NCBI RefSeq assembly: GCF_025147325.1
Contig: NZ_CP102262.1
Location: forward strand, 2,542,001 to 2,606,000
DNA length: 64,000 nucleotides
Source: Bacteroides stercoris ATCC 43183
GTDB taxonomy: Bacteria > Bacteroidota > Bacteroidia > Bacteroidales > Bacteroidaceae
Direction: 5' to 3'
Positions within the stretch are counted from its first letter, which is position 1; each line of letters opens with the position of its first letter. Shown in pieces: positions 7,899 through 17,692 of the stretch. The translations under genes and the position numbers were made by a program. The notes beneath the pieces were generated by a model. The model saw nothing but the letters and a program-made list of their open reading frames with translations. It searched no databases and was not told the DNA's origin.

Positions 7899-9176
7899 AT
7901 GAAATTCATAGTACATAACTTACGTATGATTCGGGCGCGTCTCCGCAGTAACGGATGGGTGCTTGCAGAATTGTTTCTGGTATTTATCGTGATGTGGTTT
8001 CTCTGCGATTCGCTGGGATGCCTGAAGTATACGTTCTATCGCCCGTTGGGCTATAACATAGACCATGTGTACCAGCTTTCAATGATTAAGGGCGGTGAAA
8101 GCCGGGACAGCAGCATGACGAGTGCGGACAAATACCTGGGCATCCTGCAGAAGCTCGAAAGGGAGCCTGCGGTTGAAGTGGCCGCCCTGTCGTATTGGAG
8201 CCTGCCGATGAGTGGCAATAATTCCTATAACTCGCTGGCTGTGCAGGATACCATCGGCTGTGCAGTGCGCATAATAAACGCTACCGGGGGATATACGCGG
8301 GTATTCCGCATGAAGGAAGATGCCAAACGTCCGTTTGCGGCAATGCCTGTGAGGGGTGATGTCACATCCGGCAATTATGTGATGCTGAGCGAGGGTGCGG
8401 CCGACTATTATAAGGAAAGAGTACCCGGCTTCTCTTTGGATACTCCCTTGAGCTGGTACGGAGATTCCGCGAACGTGGTAACACAGTGCGGCATGATCGG
8501 CAGTTTCCGTTCCTATCGCTATGGGGCAGATGCAGAGTGGGCTTTCCGGAGAATTGACGAGAATGTGATACGGACCGAATTGCGGGATGATGGAGCGCAG
8601 ATTGTTTTCCGCGTGAAGGAAAACATGGACTCTCCCGATTACCGGAGCAAGTTTCTGAAAGAGATAGCCCCGCATCTGGACACCGACAATATGTTCATAG
8701 CCGACGTTGTGCCTTATACGGAGCAGCAATATCAGTTTGAAGTGATGAAAGGCGATGTGGATAAGGTGAATACGCAAACGGTTGTGGTGGTATTCCTGTT
8801 GGTGAATGTGTTCCTGGGGCTGATAGGCACTTTCTGGTTCCGCACCCGTAGGCGCCGCAATGAAATAGCTTTGCGGCTTGCCATGGGCAGCACGAAGAAG
8901 CAGATATTCTGCCTGCTCATGGGGGAGGGATTGCTGTTGCTGACTCTTGTTACGCTGCCCGCCATGATTGTCTGTTATAACGTGGGCATTGCCGAATTTA
9001 CAATGGGACATACGGAACTGATTACCACCTGGCCGGTGAAATGGAGCTTCCTGCGTTTTCTGCTGGGCTCGTTGGGTGCATGGCTGCTGATAGCGCTGAT
9101 GGTGGTGATTGGAATATGGTTCCCGGCACGGCAGGCTATCAAGATACAGCCGGCAGAGGCGTTGCACGAAGAATAG
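7899..9176 (+). CDS. ABC permease B1 (MacB/FtsX type)
   Basis: A 425-residue permease of the second class in this operon. An N-terminal transmembrane segment (LAELFLVFIVMWFL) is followed by a periplasmic domain divergent from class A. The C-terminal half has GLIGTFWFRTRRRRNEIALRL before the last helices, and the protein ends with IKIQPAEALHEE. The ATG at 7899 was preferred to the in-frame TTG two codons upstream. The B copies (also 11157 and 13708) share the GTFWFRT and PAEALHxE motifs. A heterodimer with A1 is inferred from gene pairing. Confidence 0.84.
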   Translation: MKFIVHNLRMIRARLRSNGWVLAELFLVFIVMWFLCDSLGCLKYTFYRPLGYNIDHVYQLSMIKGGESRDSSMTSADKYLGILQKLEREPAVEVAALSYWSLPMSGNNSYNSLAVQDTIGCAVRIINATGGYTRVFRMKEDAKRPFAAMPVRGDVTSGNYVMLSEGAADYYKERVPGFSLDTPLSWYGDSANVVTQCGMIGSFRSYRYGADAEWAFRRIDENVIRTELRDDGAQIVFRVKENMDSPDYRSKFLKEIAPHLDTDNMFIADVVPYTEQQYQFEVMKGDVDKVNTQTVVVVFLLVNVFLGLIGTFWFRTRRRRNEIALRLAMGSTKKQIFCLLMGEGLLLLTLVTLPAMIVCYNVGIAEFTMGHTELITTWPVKWSFLRFLLGSLGAWLLIALMVVIGIWFPARQAIKIQPAEALHEE

Positions 9177-9205
9177 AATGTGAAACAAAATAAAAAAGAA
9201 GAAAT

Positions 9206-9829
9206 ATGAGAACTGATATAGCGGGTGTTATCATTGCATTGGTATTGGCCTTTGCAGGTATGCTAAGTGTTTGTGCACAAGATGCAAAAGTAAGTGAAGT
9301 ACGTAAGGTGGATGCTTTCTCGTCCATTGAGATAACCTCTGTGGGGACAATTCATTTTACACAGAGTGATACTTATTCTTTCAGGATTGAAGGCAGGGAG
9401 AGGTACGTGAAGAATACGCAGACCACAGTGAAGGACGGCCGTCTGCTGATAGGTTTCAAGGACGGGAAAAACAAGCGCAGGAGCAATCAGAAGGATGGCG
9501 TGACTATCTGGATTTCGGCTCCCGACTTGAAGGAGGTGGAGTTTACCGGTGTAGGCGAATTCAAATGTGAGAAGCCCTTGAAGCTCGATGCCGTGTCATT
9601 CGAGATAAAAGGTGTGGGTGAAGTGAATGTCTCCGACTTGACGTGCAACGAGCTGAAAGTTGCCTTGCGCGGAGTAGTCAGCGCCGATATTCATGTAACC
9701 TGCGACTATTTGTCCGCCAAAATGGGTGGTGTGGGCAGTGTCACTTTGAGCGGAAGCGCCGGACGCGCTGATATTTCCAAAGGAGGCATAGGAGGCGTAA
9801 ATACAGATAATTTAAAAATAGGCCGTTGA
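9206..9829 (+). CDS. Exported GIN-domain (DUF2807) protein
   Basis: A 207-residue protein with a signal peptide (hydrophobic residues 6-22, cleavage after VCAQ) and one head GIN/DUF2807 domain. The domain is built of repeated beta-strand units such as EVEFTGVGEFKCEKPL, SFEIKGVGEVNVSDL and SAKMGGVGSVTLSG, which suggest a right-handed beta-solenoid. DUF2807 proteins are common in Bacteroidetes but have no assigned biochemical role. The gene sits between permease pairs one and two and ends one base before the A2 start region, so it is surely co-transcribed. A role at the cell envelope with the exporter is inference. Confidence 0.82.
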   Translation: MRTDIAGVIIALVLAFAGMLSVCAQDAKVSEVRKVDAFSSIEITSVGTIHFTQSDTYSFRIEGRERYVKNTQTTVKDGRLLIGFKDGKNKRRSNQKDGVTIWISAPDLKEVEFTGVGEFKCEKPLKLDAVSFEIKGVGEVNVSDLTCNELKVALRGVVSADIHVTCDYLSAKMGGVGSVTLSGSAGRADISKGGIGGVNTDNLKIGR

Positions 9830-9830
9830 G

Positions 9831-11123
9831 ATGATAAAGCAATATTTCATACAAGCATGGGCGCAACTTCGCCAGCAACCGCTGATTAGTGCGGTCAGTA
9901 TAGCCGGTACTGCGCTTGCCATCTTCCTCATTATGCTGGTGGTGATGATGCAGCAGGTAAAGGTTGTCCCTTTTGCACCCGAAAGTAACCGTGACCGCTT
10001 CCTGCACGTCAAGTGGATGAGTATCTCCAACTCAAATTGGGGAGACGGCACAAGTAACGGACCGATGAGCGCACAGACTGCCCGCGAATGTTTCCAGTTG
10101 TTGAAGACACCGGAAGCCGTTACTATTTATACTGTTTTTCCTATATCCACTCCTGTATCTCTGCCGGGCAGTCCGGCGATCAGTGTGGACTTGCGACAAA
10201 CGGACGACATCTTTTGGCGCGTATTTGACTTCTCCTTTATTGGTGGAAAGCCTTATGATAAAGCAACATTCGATGCAGGTCAACCGGTGGCTGTACTTAC
10301 GGAGAGTGTGGTGCGCAGCCTTTTCGGCACGACGGATGCCGTGGGGCGCGAGTTTCTTCTCAATCATGCGCCTTACCGCGTTGCCGGTGTCGTGAAAGAT
10401 GTGTCTACGCTGGCCGACTGCGCTTACGGACAGGTATGGGTCCCGTATACTTCTACGGGAATGGATAAGGAGGCTTGGAACGACCGGCACATGGGAATGA
10501 TGAGTTGTACGATGCTGGCGCGCAGCCGGGATGATTTCCCCGCTATACGCCAGGAAGCGGAACGCCGTAAATCAGAGTATAATACGCTTATCGGAGAGAA
10601 CGGCTGGAAGCTGATTTACCGTAACCGCCCTTACGACCAGGAAAAGAATGCCATTGCTTTCGGCGCCAATATCGAACCGGATGTGAATGCGGCGCGCCGT
10701 CAGCGGATTATCATCTTCGTCATTCTGCTGATAGTGCCTGCCATCAATCTTTCGAGCATGACACAGAGCCGCTTGCGTCAGCGGGTATCGGAAATCGGAG
10801 TGCGCCGTGCTTTCGGCAGTACACGGATGGAGCTGATTGGGCAGATTGTGGCGGAGAATCTGGTAATGACTTTATTGGCGGGTGTTGTCGGTTTGCTGTT
10901 GAGCGTGGCCTTTGCATACGTGGGCAACACGTTGCTTTTTGCGCAGGAATTCAGTCAGACTTTGAACCCGCCGGAAGTGGATGCTTCCATTCTGCTTCAT
11001 GCTTCCACCTTTGGGTGGGCGTTGCTGTTCTGCTTTGTGCTGAATCTGATGAGCAGCGGTTTCCCGGCATGGAAGGCTTCCCGCATCGGGATAGTGAACG
11101 CATTGGGAGGACGGTTGCATTAA
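9831..11123 (+). CDS. ABC permease A2 (MacB/FtsX type)
   Basis: A 430-residue paralogue of A1. It has the N-terminal transmembrane segment (about 20-42), a periplasmic domain with VRSLFGTTDAVGREF, and an FtsX block RVSEIGVRRAFGSTRMELI before the final helices. The N-terminal motif is diverged (APESNRDRFLH instead of EPEVNRNRSLY), making A2 the least conserved A copy. It starts directly after the GIN-domain gene and is followed 33 bases later by B2. Confidence 0.84.
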   Translation: MIKQYFIQAWAQLRQQPLISAVSIAGTALAIFLIMLVVMMQQVKVVPFAPESNRDRFLHVKWMSISNSNWGDGTSNGPMSAQTARECFQLLKTPEAVTIYTVFPISTPVSLPGSPAISVDLRQTDDIFWRVFDFSFIGGKPYDKATFDAGQPVAVLTESVVRSLFGTTDAVGREFLLNHAPYRVAGVVKDVSTLADCAYGQVWVPYTSTGMDKEAWNDRHMGMMSCTMLARSRDDFPAIRQEAERRKSEYNTLIGENGWKLIYRNRPYDQEKNAIAFGANIEPDVNAARRQRIIIFVILLIVPAINLSSMTQSRLRQRVSEIGVRRAFGSTRMELIGQIVAENLVMTLLAGVVGLLLSVAFAYVGNTLLFAQEFSQTLNPPEVDASILLHASTFGWALLFCFVLNLMSSGFPAWKASRIGIVNALGGRLH

Positions 11124-11156
11124 ACGCTTGTCGCTAACTATTAATTACGGAAAGAA

Positions 11157-12395
11157 ATGACTAAGAAACTTTTGGTACAGATAAAGAATGAATGGCGCAA
11201 TAACCTGTGGCTGGCGTTGGAATTGCTGGTTGTAAGTGTTGTGATGTGGTTTGTGGTGGACTATCTTTATACGCGTATGGCAACTTATCTGGAGCCGCGG
11301 GGCTTCGACATCAGCCATTGCTACCTTATCGAAATGGGAAAGCTTACCGATAAGAGTCCCGATTATATCCCGAACCAGACCGATGAGCAGGAAGATGCCG
11401 ATATTCTTGAACTTGTGGACCGTCTGTGCCGTCGTCCGGAGATAGAGGCGGTGAGTCTTTCGCAAAACTCATATCCATATAATGGCAGTAACTCCACAGA
11501 TCTGGTGCAGTACGATACGCTGGTCTCCGGTAATTGGACGATACGCCGTTTGGTGACTCCCGATTTTGTGCGTGTGTTCCGTTATCAGGGCACACGTGGC
11601 GAGACGCCCGAGCAGCTTGCCGGGATGTTGGAAAAGGGAGAGTTCCTTGCTTCCGACAACCTTTACCGGAAGTACGGCCATCCGCTGACGGAGTTCGTAG
11701 GCAAGAGCTTCCGGCTTTTCGGCGACACAATACAAACCTACCGGCTGGGAGCGGCCTTGAAGGATGTACGTTACAATGATTTCGAGCAGGCCCGCGATTC
11801 GTATACCTTTCTTTATAAACTCGATTGGTATGATACGGGATTGGAACTCTGTGTCCGTGTCCGCGAAAATCAGGACCATGATTTCATCCAACGCCTGAAA
11901 ACGGACAGTGAGAAACAGTTCCGCATCGGCAATATCTTTATCTCCGAAATACGTTCCTTTAAGGACATCCGCCGTAATTTCCAGCAGACATGGAGCAATG
12001 ACCTGCGCAATTACGTAATGGGTATGGGATTTCTGTTGCTGAATATATTTTTGGGACTGCTCGGCACTTTCTGGTTCCGTACCCAGCAACGCCGTTCGGA
12101 GATTGCCCTGCATAAGGTGCATGGAGCATCGGACATGAGTATTTTCACCCGTCTGATAAGCGAGGGGCTGCTTTTGCTGTTGCTTGTCACGCCTGTTGCT
12201 TTGCTCATAGACTATAATCTGGCAAGCATGGAACTGAACTCCTGGCGCAACGGTACGACCTTGGAGTGGGAGCGCCTATTGCTTTGCGCTGCCATCAGCT
12301 TCCTGCTGATAGGATTGATGATTGCGATTGGTATAGGCATTCCGGCACGCAGGGCGATGAAGGTACAACCGGCAGAGGCGCTGCATGATGAATGA
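11157..12395 (+). CDS. ABC permease B2 (MacB/FtsX type)
   Basis: A 412-residue B-class permease. It has an N-terminal transmembrane segment near residues 20-36, then a periplasmic domain with a GFDISHCYLIEMGKL segment also seen in B3. The C-terminal core contains GLLGTFWFRTQQRRSEIALHK, and the protein ends VQPAEALHDE. It is closer to B3 than to B1 in the periplasmic part, suggesting that pairs two and three arose from a later duplication. Confidence 0.84.
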   Translation: MTKKLLVQIKNEWRNNLWLALELLVVSVVMWFVVDYLYTRMATYLEPRGFDISHCYLIEMGKLTDKSPDYIPNQTDEQEDADILELVDRLCRRPEIEAVSLSQNSYPYNGSNSTDLVQYDTLVSGNWTIRRLVTPDFVRVFRYQGTRGETPEQLAGMLEKGEFLASDNLYRKYGHPLTEFVGKSFRLFGDTIQTYRLGAALKDVRYNDFEQARDSYTFLYKLDWYDTGLELCVRVRENQDHDFIQRLKTDSEKQFRIGNIFISEIRSFKDIRRNFQQTWSNDLRNYVMGMGFLLLNIFLGLLGTFWFRTQQRRSEIALHKVHGASDMSIFTRLISEGLLLLLLVTPVALLIDYNLASMELNSWRNGTTLEWERLLLCAAISFLLIGLMIAIGIGIPARRAMKVQPAEALHDE

Positions 12396-12423
12396 TTTTA
12401 GGAAGTTAAACAGATAACGGAAT

Positions 12424-13704
12424 ATGATACGTCTTTACTTTCAGCAAGCGCTATATCACTTGCGCGAGAATCCTATCATAACATGGGTTTCCGTACTGGG
12501 TACGGCATTGGCCATCTGTATGATTATGGTACTTGTCATCACTTTTCAGGTGCGGCTTGTGGACTGCGAGCCTGAGGTGAACCGCAGCCGTTCGCTGTAT
12601 GTGTCTGCCATGTCCGTCAAGAACAAGGGCGGGAGCGACGGCGATTCATCCAACGCCCGCATGTCGGTGCATACGGGGCGCGAGTGCTTTAAGAATCTCA
12701 CTACGGCGGAGGCAGTAACGTTGGTTTCCTTGCCCGAAAAGGTACGTGTGTCCCTGCCGGCAGGCAACAAGGTCACGGCCGACATGGTGCAGACGGACGA
12801 CGCCTTTTGGCATATCTTCCGGTTTCGCTTTCTCAGCGGCAAGGCGTTTACCAAGGCCGACAGCGATGCCGGAGTGCTATGCGCCGTGTTGAGCGCTGCG
12901 GTGGCGCGCCGCCTGTTCGGCACAACGGACGTTGCGGGAAAGACGGTGCAGTTGAACTATGTAGAGTACCGTATATCCGGTGTAGTGGCGGATGTGTCCG
13001 TACTGGCCACTTCCGCCTATGCGCAGGTGTGGATTCCTTATACGTCCACAGACATTGCCCGGTTGGCGTGGTGGGAGGAGACCGTAGGACAGATGAGGGC
13101 GGTTATCCTTGCGCGTTCCGCAGCCGATTTTCCGGCTATCCGTGAGGAGGCGGAGCAACTTCGCCGTAAGTATAACGACAGTCTGCGCGACTCGGAAGTG
13201 TTCTATCGCGGGCAACCCGATGAACAGTTTGCCAACCTTTACCGCAAGTGGAGCGAAACGCCCGATACCAAAGCCATTATCCTGCGCTATATGCTCGTTA
13301 TCGCCATCCTGTTGCTTGTGCCTGCCATCAACCTGAGCAGCATGACGCTCTCCCGTATGCGCAGACGTATGGCGGAGATAGGTGTGCGCAAGGCTTTCGG
13401 GGCTACGGGTGGCGAACTGATACGCCAGATATTCTTTGAGAACCTGTTGCTGACATTGTTTGCCGGCGTGTTGGGACTTGCGCTGAGTTACGCCGCCACC
13501 TTCCTGCTGAACGGTTTCCTTTTCAACAACAGCACCAATGCCTACCTCAGCGGGGAAACCGCCCTGACACCGGGCATGCTGCTTTCGCCCTGGGCATTCC
13601 TTGCAGCTTTCGGTTTCTGTTTGCTGATGAACATCCTTTCGGCAGGCATACCGGCATGGAGGGCTTCGAGAATGAATATAACGGATGCGATCAATCAAAG
13701 GTAA
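12424..13704 (+). CDS. ABC permease A3 (MacB/FtsX type)
   Basis: A 426-residue A-class permease. It retains the EPEVNRSRSLYVSAM motif of A1, a periplasmic ARRLFGTTDVAGKTV block, and the FtsX signature RMAEIGVRKAFGATGGELI. Four transmembrane segments are predicted, one N-terminal and three C-terminal. The stop lies three bases before the B3 start, so the A3-B3 pair is tightly coupled in translation. Confidence 0.85.
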   Translation: MIRLYFQQALYHLRENPIITWVSVLGTALAICMIMVLVITFQVRLVDCEPEVNRSRSLYVSAMSVKNKGGSDGDSSNARMSVHTGRECFKNLTTAEAVTLVSLPEKVRVSLPAGNKVTADMVQTDDAFWHIFRFRFLSGKAFTKADSDAGVLCAVLSAAVARRLFGTTDVAGKTVQLNYVEYRISGVVADVSVLATSAYAQVWIPYTSTDIARLAWWEETVGQMRAVILARSAADFPAIREEAEQLRRKYNDSLRDSEVFYRGQPDEQFANLYRKWSETPDTKAIILRYMLVIAILLLVPAINLSSMTLSRMRRRMAEIGVRKAFGATGGELIRQIFFENLLLTLFAGVLGLALSYAATFLLNGFLFNNSTNAYLSGETALTPGMLLSPWAFLAAFGFCLLMNILSAGIPAWRASRMNITDAINQR

Positions 13705-13707
13705 ACG

Positions 13708-14976
13708 ATGGTTATGAAAACGATATTGAAACAAATAAAGAACGAGTGGAACAGCAATCTTTTTCTCTTTGTGGAGCTGCTGCTGGTCTTTGTCGTGCTG
13801 TGGTATATTGTGGACTGGACGCTTGTCACCGCACGGGTCTATCACGCTCCGATGGGATTCGATACGGAGCACTGCTACAACATCACCGTAAGCAAGCTGG
13901 GAGAGGACTCGCCTCTTTATAATCCGGAGCTGACCGCTGATGATGATATGGACGACTTGCTCCGGCTTACGGACAGGCTGCGCCACTGCCCCGGCGTAGA
14001 GGCCGTTGCCATTTCGCAAAACTGCTTTCCGTACAATGAGGGCAGTAACGGTATTGATTTGGGTATTGACTCTGTGGCTGTCAATGTTCGTCTTCTTTGG
14101 GTGGAGGCGGACTTTTTCCGCGTGTTCCGTTATGCCTTTACGGAGGAAGCGGAGTTTGCCAAGGTAGAGGCTGCATTCCGCAATGACGAGCCGGTGGTAT
14201 CTTCCAATCTCACCGAAGGACATCCGGAATTGGGAGGCAGTGCGTCCTTGCCGGGGCGGGAAGTCTTGCTGTTGAACTACGGTAAGGACGTTCGCCGTCG
14301 CATCGGTGCGGTGGGCACGCCCGTGCGTTGGTCGCATTTCCATACTCCGTCGCAGTGGGGCGGGGCTTTTGCAGCCCTTCCGCTCAATGCGAAGAGGTTA
14401 CGGAATTTCGGCGATCCCCGTTATGTCACAGTCAGCCTGCGCGTTTCCGAAGATGCCGATAAGAACTTTGCCGAAAAGCTGATGAATGATGCCGACCGCC
14501 TTTATCAGGTAGGTAATCTGTATCTGCTGGACATTACACCTTTCAGCCATTTGCGCGAAATCTGTGAGCTGGAAGACATGAACGAATGGAAGACGCAGCT
14601 TTGCGTGCTCGGTTTCCTGCTGTTGAATATCTTCTTGGGCGTTATCGGCACATTCTGGTTCCGTACGCAGCAACGCCGTAAAGAGGTTGCGCTGCGGATG
14701 GCGCTGGGCAGTTCGCGCCGGGGGATTTTCTCCTGTCTCATGTACGAAGGGGTGTTGCTGCTTACGCTGGCGGCCGTACCGGCGGCTGTCATCGCTTTCA
14801 ACATCGGTTATGCCGAACTGGTGGATGTGGGCAAGATGCCTTTCGATGCCGGACGCTTTCTGCCGGCTCTTGCCTTGACATGGCTGCTTATGGCGCTGAT
14901 GATTGTTGCCGGAATCTGGTATCCTGCTTATGGAGCGATGAAAGTACACCCGGCAGAAGCATTGCATGATGAATAA
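13708..14976 (+). CDS. ABC permease B3 (MacB/FtsX type)
   Basis: A 422-residue B-class permease and the last gene of the operon. It opens with MKTILKQIKNEWNSNLF, very like B2, has an N-terminal transmembrane segment near 18-36, a periplasmic domain, GVIGTFWFRTQQRRKEVALRM, and ends VHPAEALHDE. The start may be ATG 13708 or the in-frame ATG at 13714. No terminator hairpin is visible after the stop; the sensor kinase gene begins 92 bases later with its own promoter element. Confidence 0.84.
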   Translation: MVMKTILKQIKNEWNSNLFLFVELLLVFVVLWYIVDWTLVTARVYHAPMGFDTEHCYNITVSKLGEDSPLYNPELTADDDMDDLLRLTDRLRHCPGVEAVAISQNCFPYNEGSNGIDLGIDSVAVNVRLLWVEADFFRVFRYAFTEEAEFAKVEAAFRNDEPVVSSNLTEGHPELGGSASLPGREVLLLNYGKDVRRRIGAVGTPVRWSHFHTPSQWGGAFAALPLNAKRLRNFGDPRYVTVSLRVSEDADKNFAEKLMNDADRLYQVGNLYLLDITPFSHLREICELEDMNEWKTQLCVLGFLLLNIFLGVIGTFWFRTQQRRKEVALRMALGSSRRGIFSCLMYEGVLLLTLAAVPAAVIAFNIGYAELVDVGKMPFDAGRFLPALALTWLLMALMIVAGIWYPAYGAMKVHPAEALHDE

Positions 14977-15016
14977 AGTTTTTTAAGAAAAGATGTATAT
15001 TCTCGATATAAGCTTG

Positions 15017-15024
15017 TATATTTG
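15017..15024 (+). promoter_or_regulatory. Promoter -7 element for the sensor kinase gene
   Basis: TATATTTG matches TAnnTTTG, 45 bases before the kinase ATG. No good TTTG is present at -33. It suggests the kinase has transcription independent of the upstream sigma-54-type operon. Confidence 0.5.
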
Positions 15025-15068
15025 CGTAGTTATAAAGAAGTTTACGCAGACAAATCAAAACAAACGGA

Positions 15069-17672
15069 ATGGGAAAACACTTTTTCTTAACATGTTCATT
15101 AGCTTTCTTATGCATGATATCGGGGACGCTTTCGGCTGCGGAAACCAATTATAATGTACTTTTCATACAATCATACACAAACAGTTCTTCCTGGCATAAT
15201 AACCTTATTGCCGGTTTGCAGGACGGCTTGGAAGAGGGCGGTGTAAAAGCAAACGTGGTTATAGAGTATCTGAATGCCGATTTTTGGACGTTTGCTTCGG
15301 AGTGTGTCATCATGCGCCGCATATGCGAACGTGCCAGACAGCGGAAAACGGATTTGATTGTGACGTCCAGTGATGAGGCTTTCTTTACCTTGACTCACTG
15401 CGGCGATTCTTTGCCGTATCAGATACCGGTAGTTGTTTCGGGCATTAAATATCCTGACAGGAAGTTGTTCGACCGTATGCCGAATGTCTCGGGCTTCACT
15501 TCAGTAACGGATTTTAATGTGTTGCTTGAGGAAGCCATACGTTTGTTTCCTGCACGTAAGGAGATTGTCTGCCTGTCGGACAGCAGTTTTTTGAGTGCTA
15601 AGGGAGTGGAAGCGGTAGAAGAAGCCTGGGAGTCTTTTCATAAGAAACATCCCGAATACAGTTTTAAGGAACTGAATGTGCAGAGAAAGTCCCTCAACTC
15701 TCTCATAACGTCTATTTGTTACGATTATCATGCCCATAAGTACATTGTTATCGCCCCTAAGTGGATTCCTTTTCTTTCCCTGAAATTGAAAGCTCCTGTA
15801 TTTGCCAATCAAAACCTGGCAATGACAAGTGGTGTTTTATGTGTTTATGATGTAGAACCGGCGGCAGATACTTATGCTGCGGGCATACAGGCGGCAAGTA
15901 TTCTGAAGGGGCGGTCGCCTGCTTCATTCGGAATAGGAGACCTGGGTGGCAAGTTATTGTTCGACTACAAACAGTTGGACTTCTTCCATGTAGATGTGGA
16001 TAGTGTTGAAAAACGGGGAATCGTTTTGAACATTCCTCTGATGGACCGCTATCAGGCCTGGTTTATTCTGTTCTATTCGGTGATAGTGGGTGCGTTGGCA
16101 TTTCTTGTAGTCTGGCTCTATCGGAGCAACCGGCGTGAATCGCGCAAGCGGATACATGCGCAGACCCGTCTGCTGATACAACACCGTCTGGTGGAACAGC
16201 GGGATGAATTCGATAAGATATTCTGTTCTATTCGCGACGGACTGGTTACGTATGATATGGATTTGAGAATCCATTTTGTGAACCGGGCTTTAGTGGAGAT
16301 GCTGGGATTACCTGCAGAAATGTATACGACACGTCCGTACGAAGGACAGGTTGCCGGTTCCATTCTCCATATTTACATGAATGGCGAGAACATCCTGCAG
16401 GCTCTGTTGAAACAGGTGATACAGGATAGGAAGCCTGTCATTATACCGGAAAAGGCATTCATGCAAGAGAATACCAAAGGTATTTATTTCCCTGTTTCGG
16501 GCGAGGTGGTTCCTATCTTTGCGAAAGACAAACTGACGGGTATGGCAATTGTCTGCCGTAATATATCCGAAGAAGAGATGCAGAAGCGTTTTTTCAATAT
16601 GGCTATTGAGGAAAGTTCCATTTATCCGTGGCAGTACAACACACGGTTGAAATGCTTCCATTTTCCCGACGGACTGCTGCAACGTTTCAATTGCTACGAC
16701 AATACGGACTATATCTCGAGGGAAGAACTGGATCGGATTGTCCATCCGGAAGACCTTTCCCGCACATGCAGGCATTTCGACAATATCATGCTGGGGCATG
16801 AGCCGAACTCGCGCATGAGTTTCCGGCTGCAAAACGCAGATGGCGGATATGAGTGGTGGGAGTTCCGGAGTACCGCTTATGAGGGGCTTACGGTAGATAT
16901 ACCTTATAGGGTATTGGGTGTATGCCAGAGTATCCAGCGTTATAAAGACACCGAAGAGGAACTTATCGCGGCCCGTGACCGTGCCTTGCAGGCTGACAGA
17001 CTGAAATCGGCGTTCCTTGCCAACATGAGCCATGAGATACGTACTCCGTTGAATGCGATAGTCGGTTTCTCCGATTTGTTGAAAGACCTGCAAGCCTTTT
17101 CTTCGGAAGAAGTACAGCAGTTTGTCGAGACTATCAATATAAACTGCACGTTGTTGCTGGCTCTGATTAATGATATTCTGGACCTCTCGCGCATCGAATC
17201 GGGCACAATGGATTTTCAGTTCTCTTCTTACAATCTTACGTTTATCATGCAGGAAGTTTACGACTCCCAGAGGCTGAGCATGCCGCAGGGAGTGGAATTA
17301 TGCACCGATTTTCCGGAAGGGGCCGACAAGTATATCACTACCGATGCCGTACGCTTGAAGCAGGTTTTGAATAATCTGATTAACAATGCCAAGAAGTTTA
17401 CCGTGCAAGGGAGCATCACTTTAGGATATAGAGTGGATGAATCCGGATATACCACCGTCTTTGTGGAAGATACCGGAGCGGGTATATCCGATGAAGACCA
17501 GAAGCATATCTTCGAGCGTTTCTATAAGGCGGACAGCTTTACGCAAGGGGCCGGTTTAGGGTTGAGTATCTGCCAGACAATTGTGGAACGTATACACGGA
17601 ACCATTACGGTGACTTCAAAGCCGGGCAGAGGAACCCGCTTTGAAGTCCGCATGAGTGATGATGTAATATGA
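15069..17672 (+). CDS. Sensor histidine kinase with periplasmic ABC-substrate-binding-like domain
   Basis: An 867-residue membrane kinase. A signal or anchor segment (residues 5-22) precedes a periplasmic domain of about 300 residues resembling the ABC_sub_bind family (NYNVLFIQSYTNSSSWHNN). A transmembrane segment lies at about 325-350, then two PAS-like regions (about 380-490 and 515-630). The HisKA domain has phospho-acceptor His655 in NMSHEIRTPLNAIVGFSDLL. The HATPase domain has NNLINNAKKF, DTGAGIS and GAGLGLSICQ. No receiver domain is fused and no response regulator gene is adjacent, so its partner lies elsewhere. Position suggests, but does not prove, a link to the efflux operon. Confidence 0.88.
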   Translation: MGKHFFLTCSLAFLCMISGTLSAAETNYNVLFIQSYTNSSSWHNNLIAGLQDGLEEGGVKANVVIEYLNADFWTFASECVIMRRICERARQRKTDLIVTSSDEAFFTLTHCGDSLPYQIPVVVSGIKYPDRKLFDRMPNVSGFTSVTDFNVLLEEAIRLFPARKEIVCLSDSSFLSAKGVEAVEEAWESFHKKHPEYSFKELNVQRKSLNSLITSICYDYHAHKYIVIAPKWIPFLSLKLKAPVFANQNLAMTSGVLCVYDVEPAADTYAAGIQAASILKGRSPASFGIGDLGGKLLFDYKQLDFFHVDVDSVEKRGIVLNIPLMDRYQAWFILFYSVIVGALAFLVVWLYRSNRRESRKRIHAQTRLLIQHRLVEQRDEFDKIFCSIRDGLVTYDMDLRIHFVNRALVEMLGLPAEMYTTRPYEGQVAGSILHIYMNGENILQALLKQVIQDRKPVIIPEKAFMQENTKGIYFPVSGEVVPIFAKDKLTGMAIVCRNISEEEMQKRFFNMAIEESSIYPWQYNTRLKCFHFPDGLLQRFNCYDNTDYISREELDRIVHPEDLSRTCRHFDNIMLGHEPNSRMSFRLQNADGGYEWWEFRSTAYEGLTVDIPYRVLGVCQSIQRYKDTEEELIAARDRALQADRLKSAFLANMSHEIRTPLNAIVGFSDLLKDLQAFSSEEVQQFVETININCTLLLALINDILDLSRIESGTMDFQFSSYNLTFIMQEVYDSQRLSMPQGVELCTDFPEGADKYITTDAVRLKQVLNNLINNAKKFTVQGSITLGYRVDESGYTTVFVEDTGAGISDEDQKHIFERFYKADSFTQGAGLGLSICQTIVERIHGTITVTSKPGRGTRFEVRMSDDVI

Positions 17673-17692
17673 TTGCCGGTCGGTTTTAGAGT

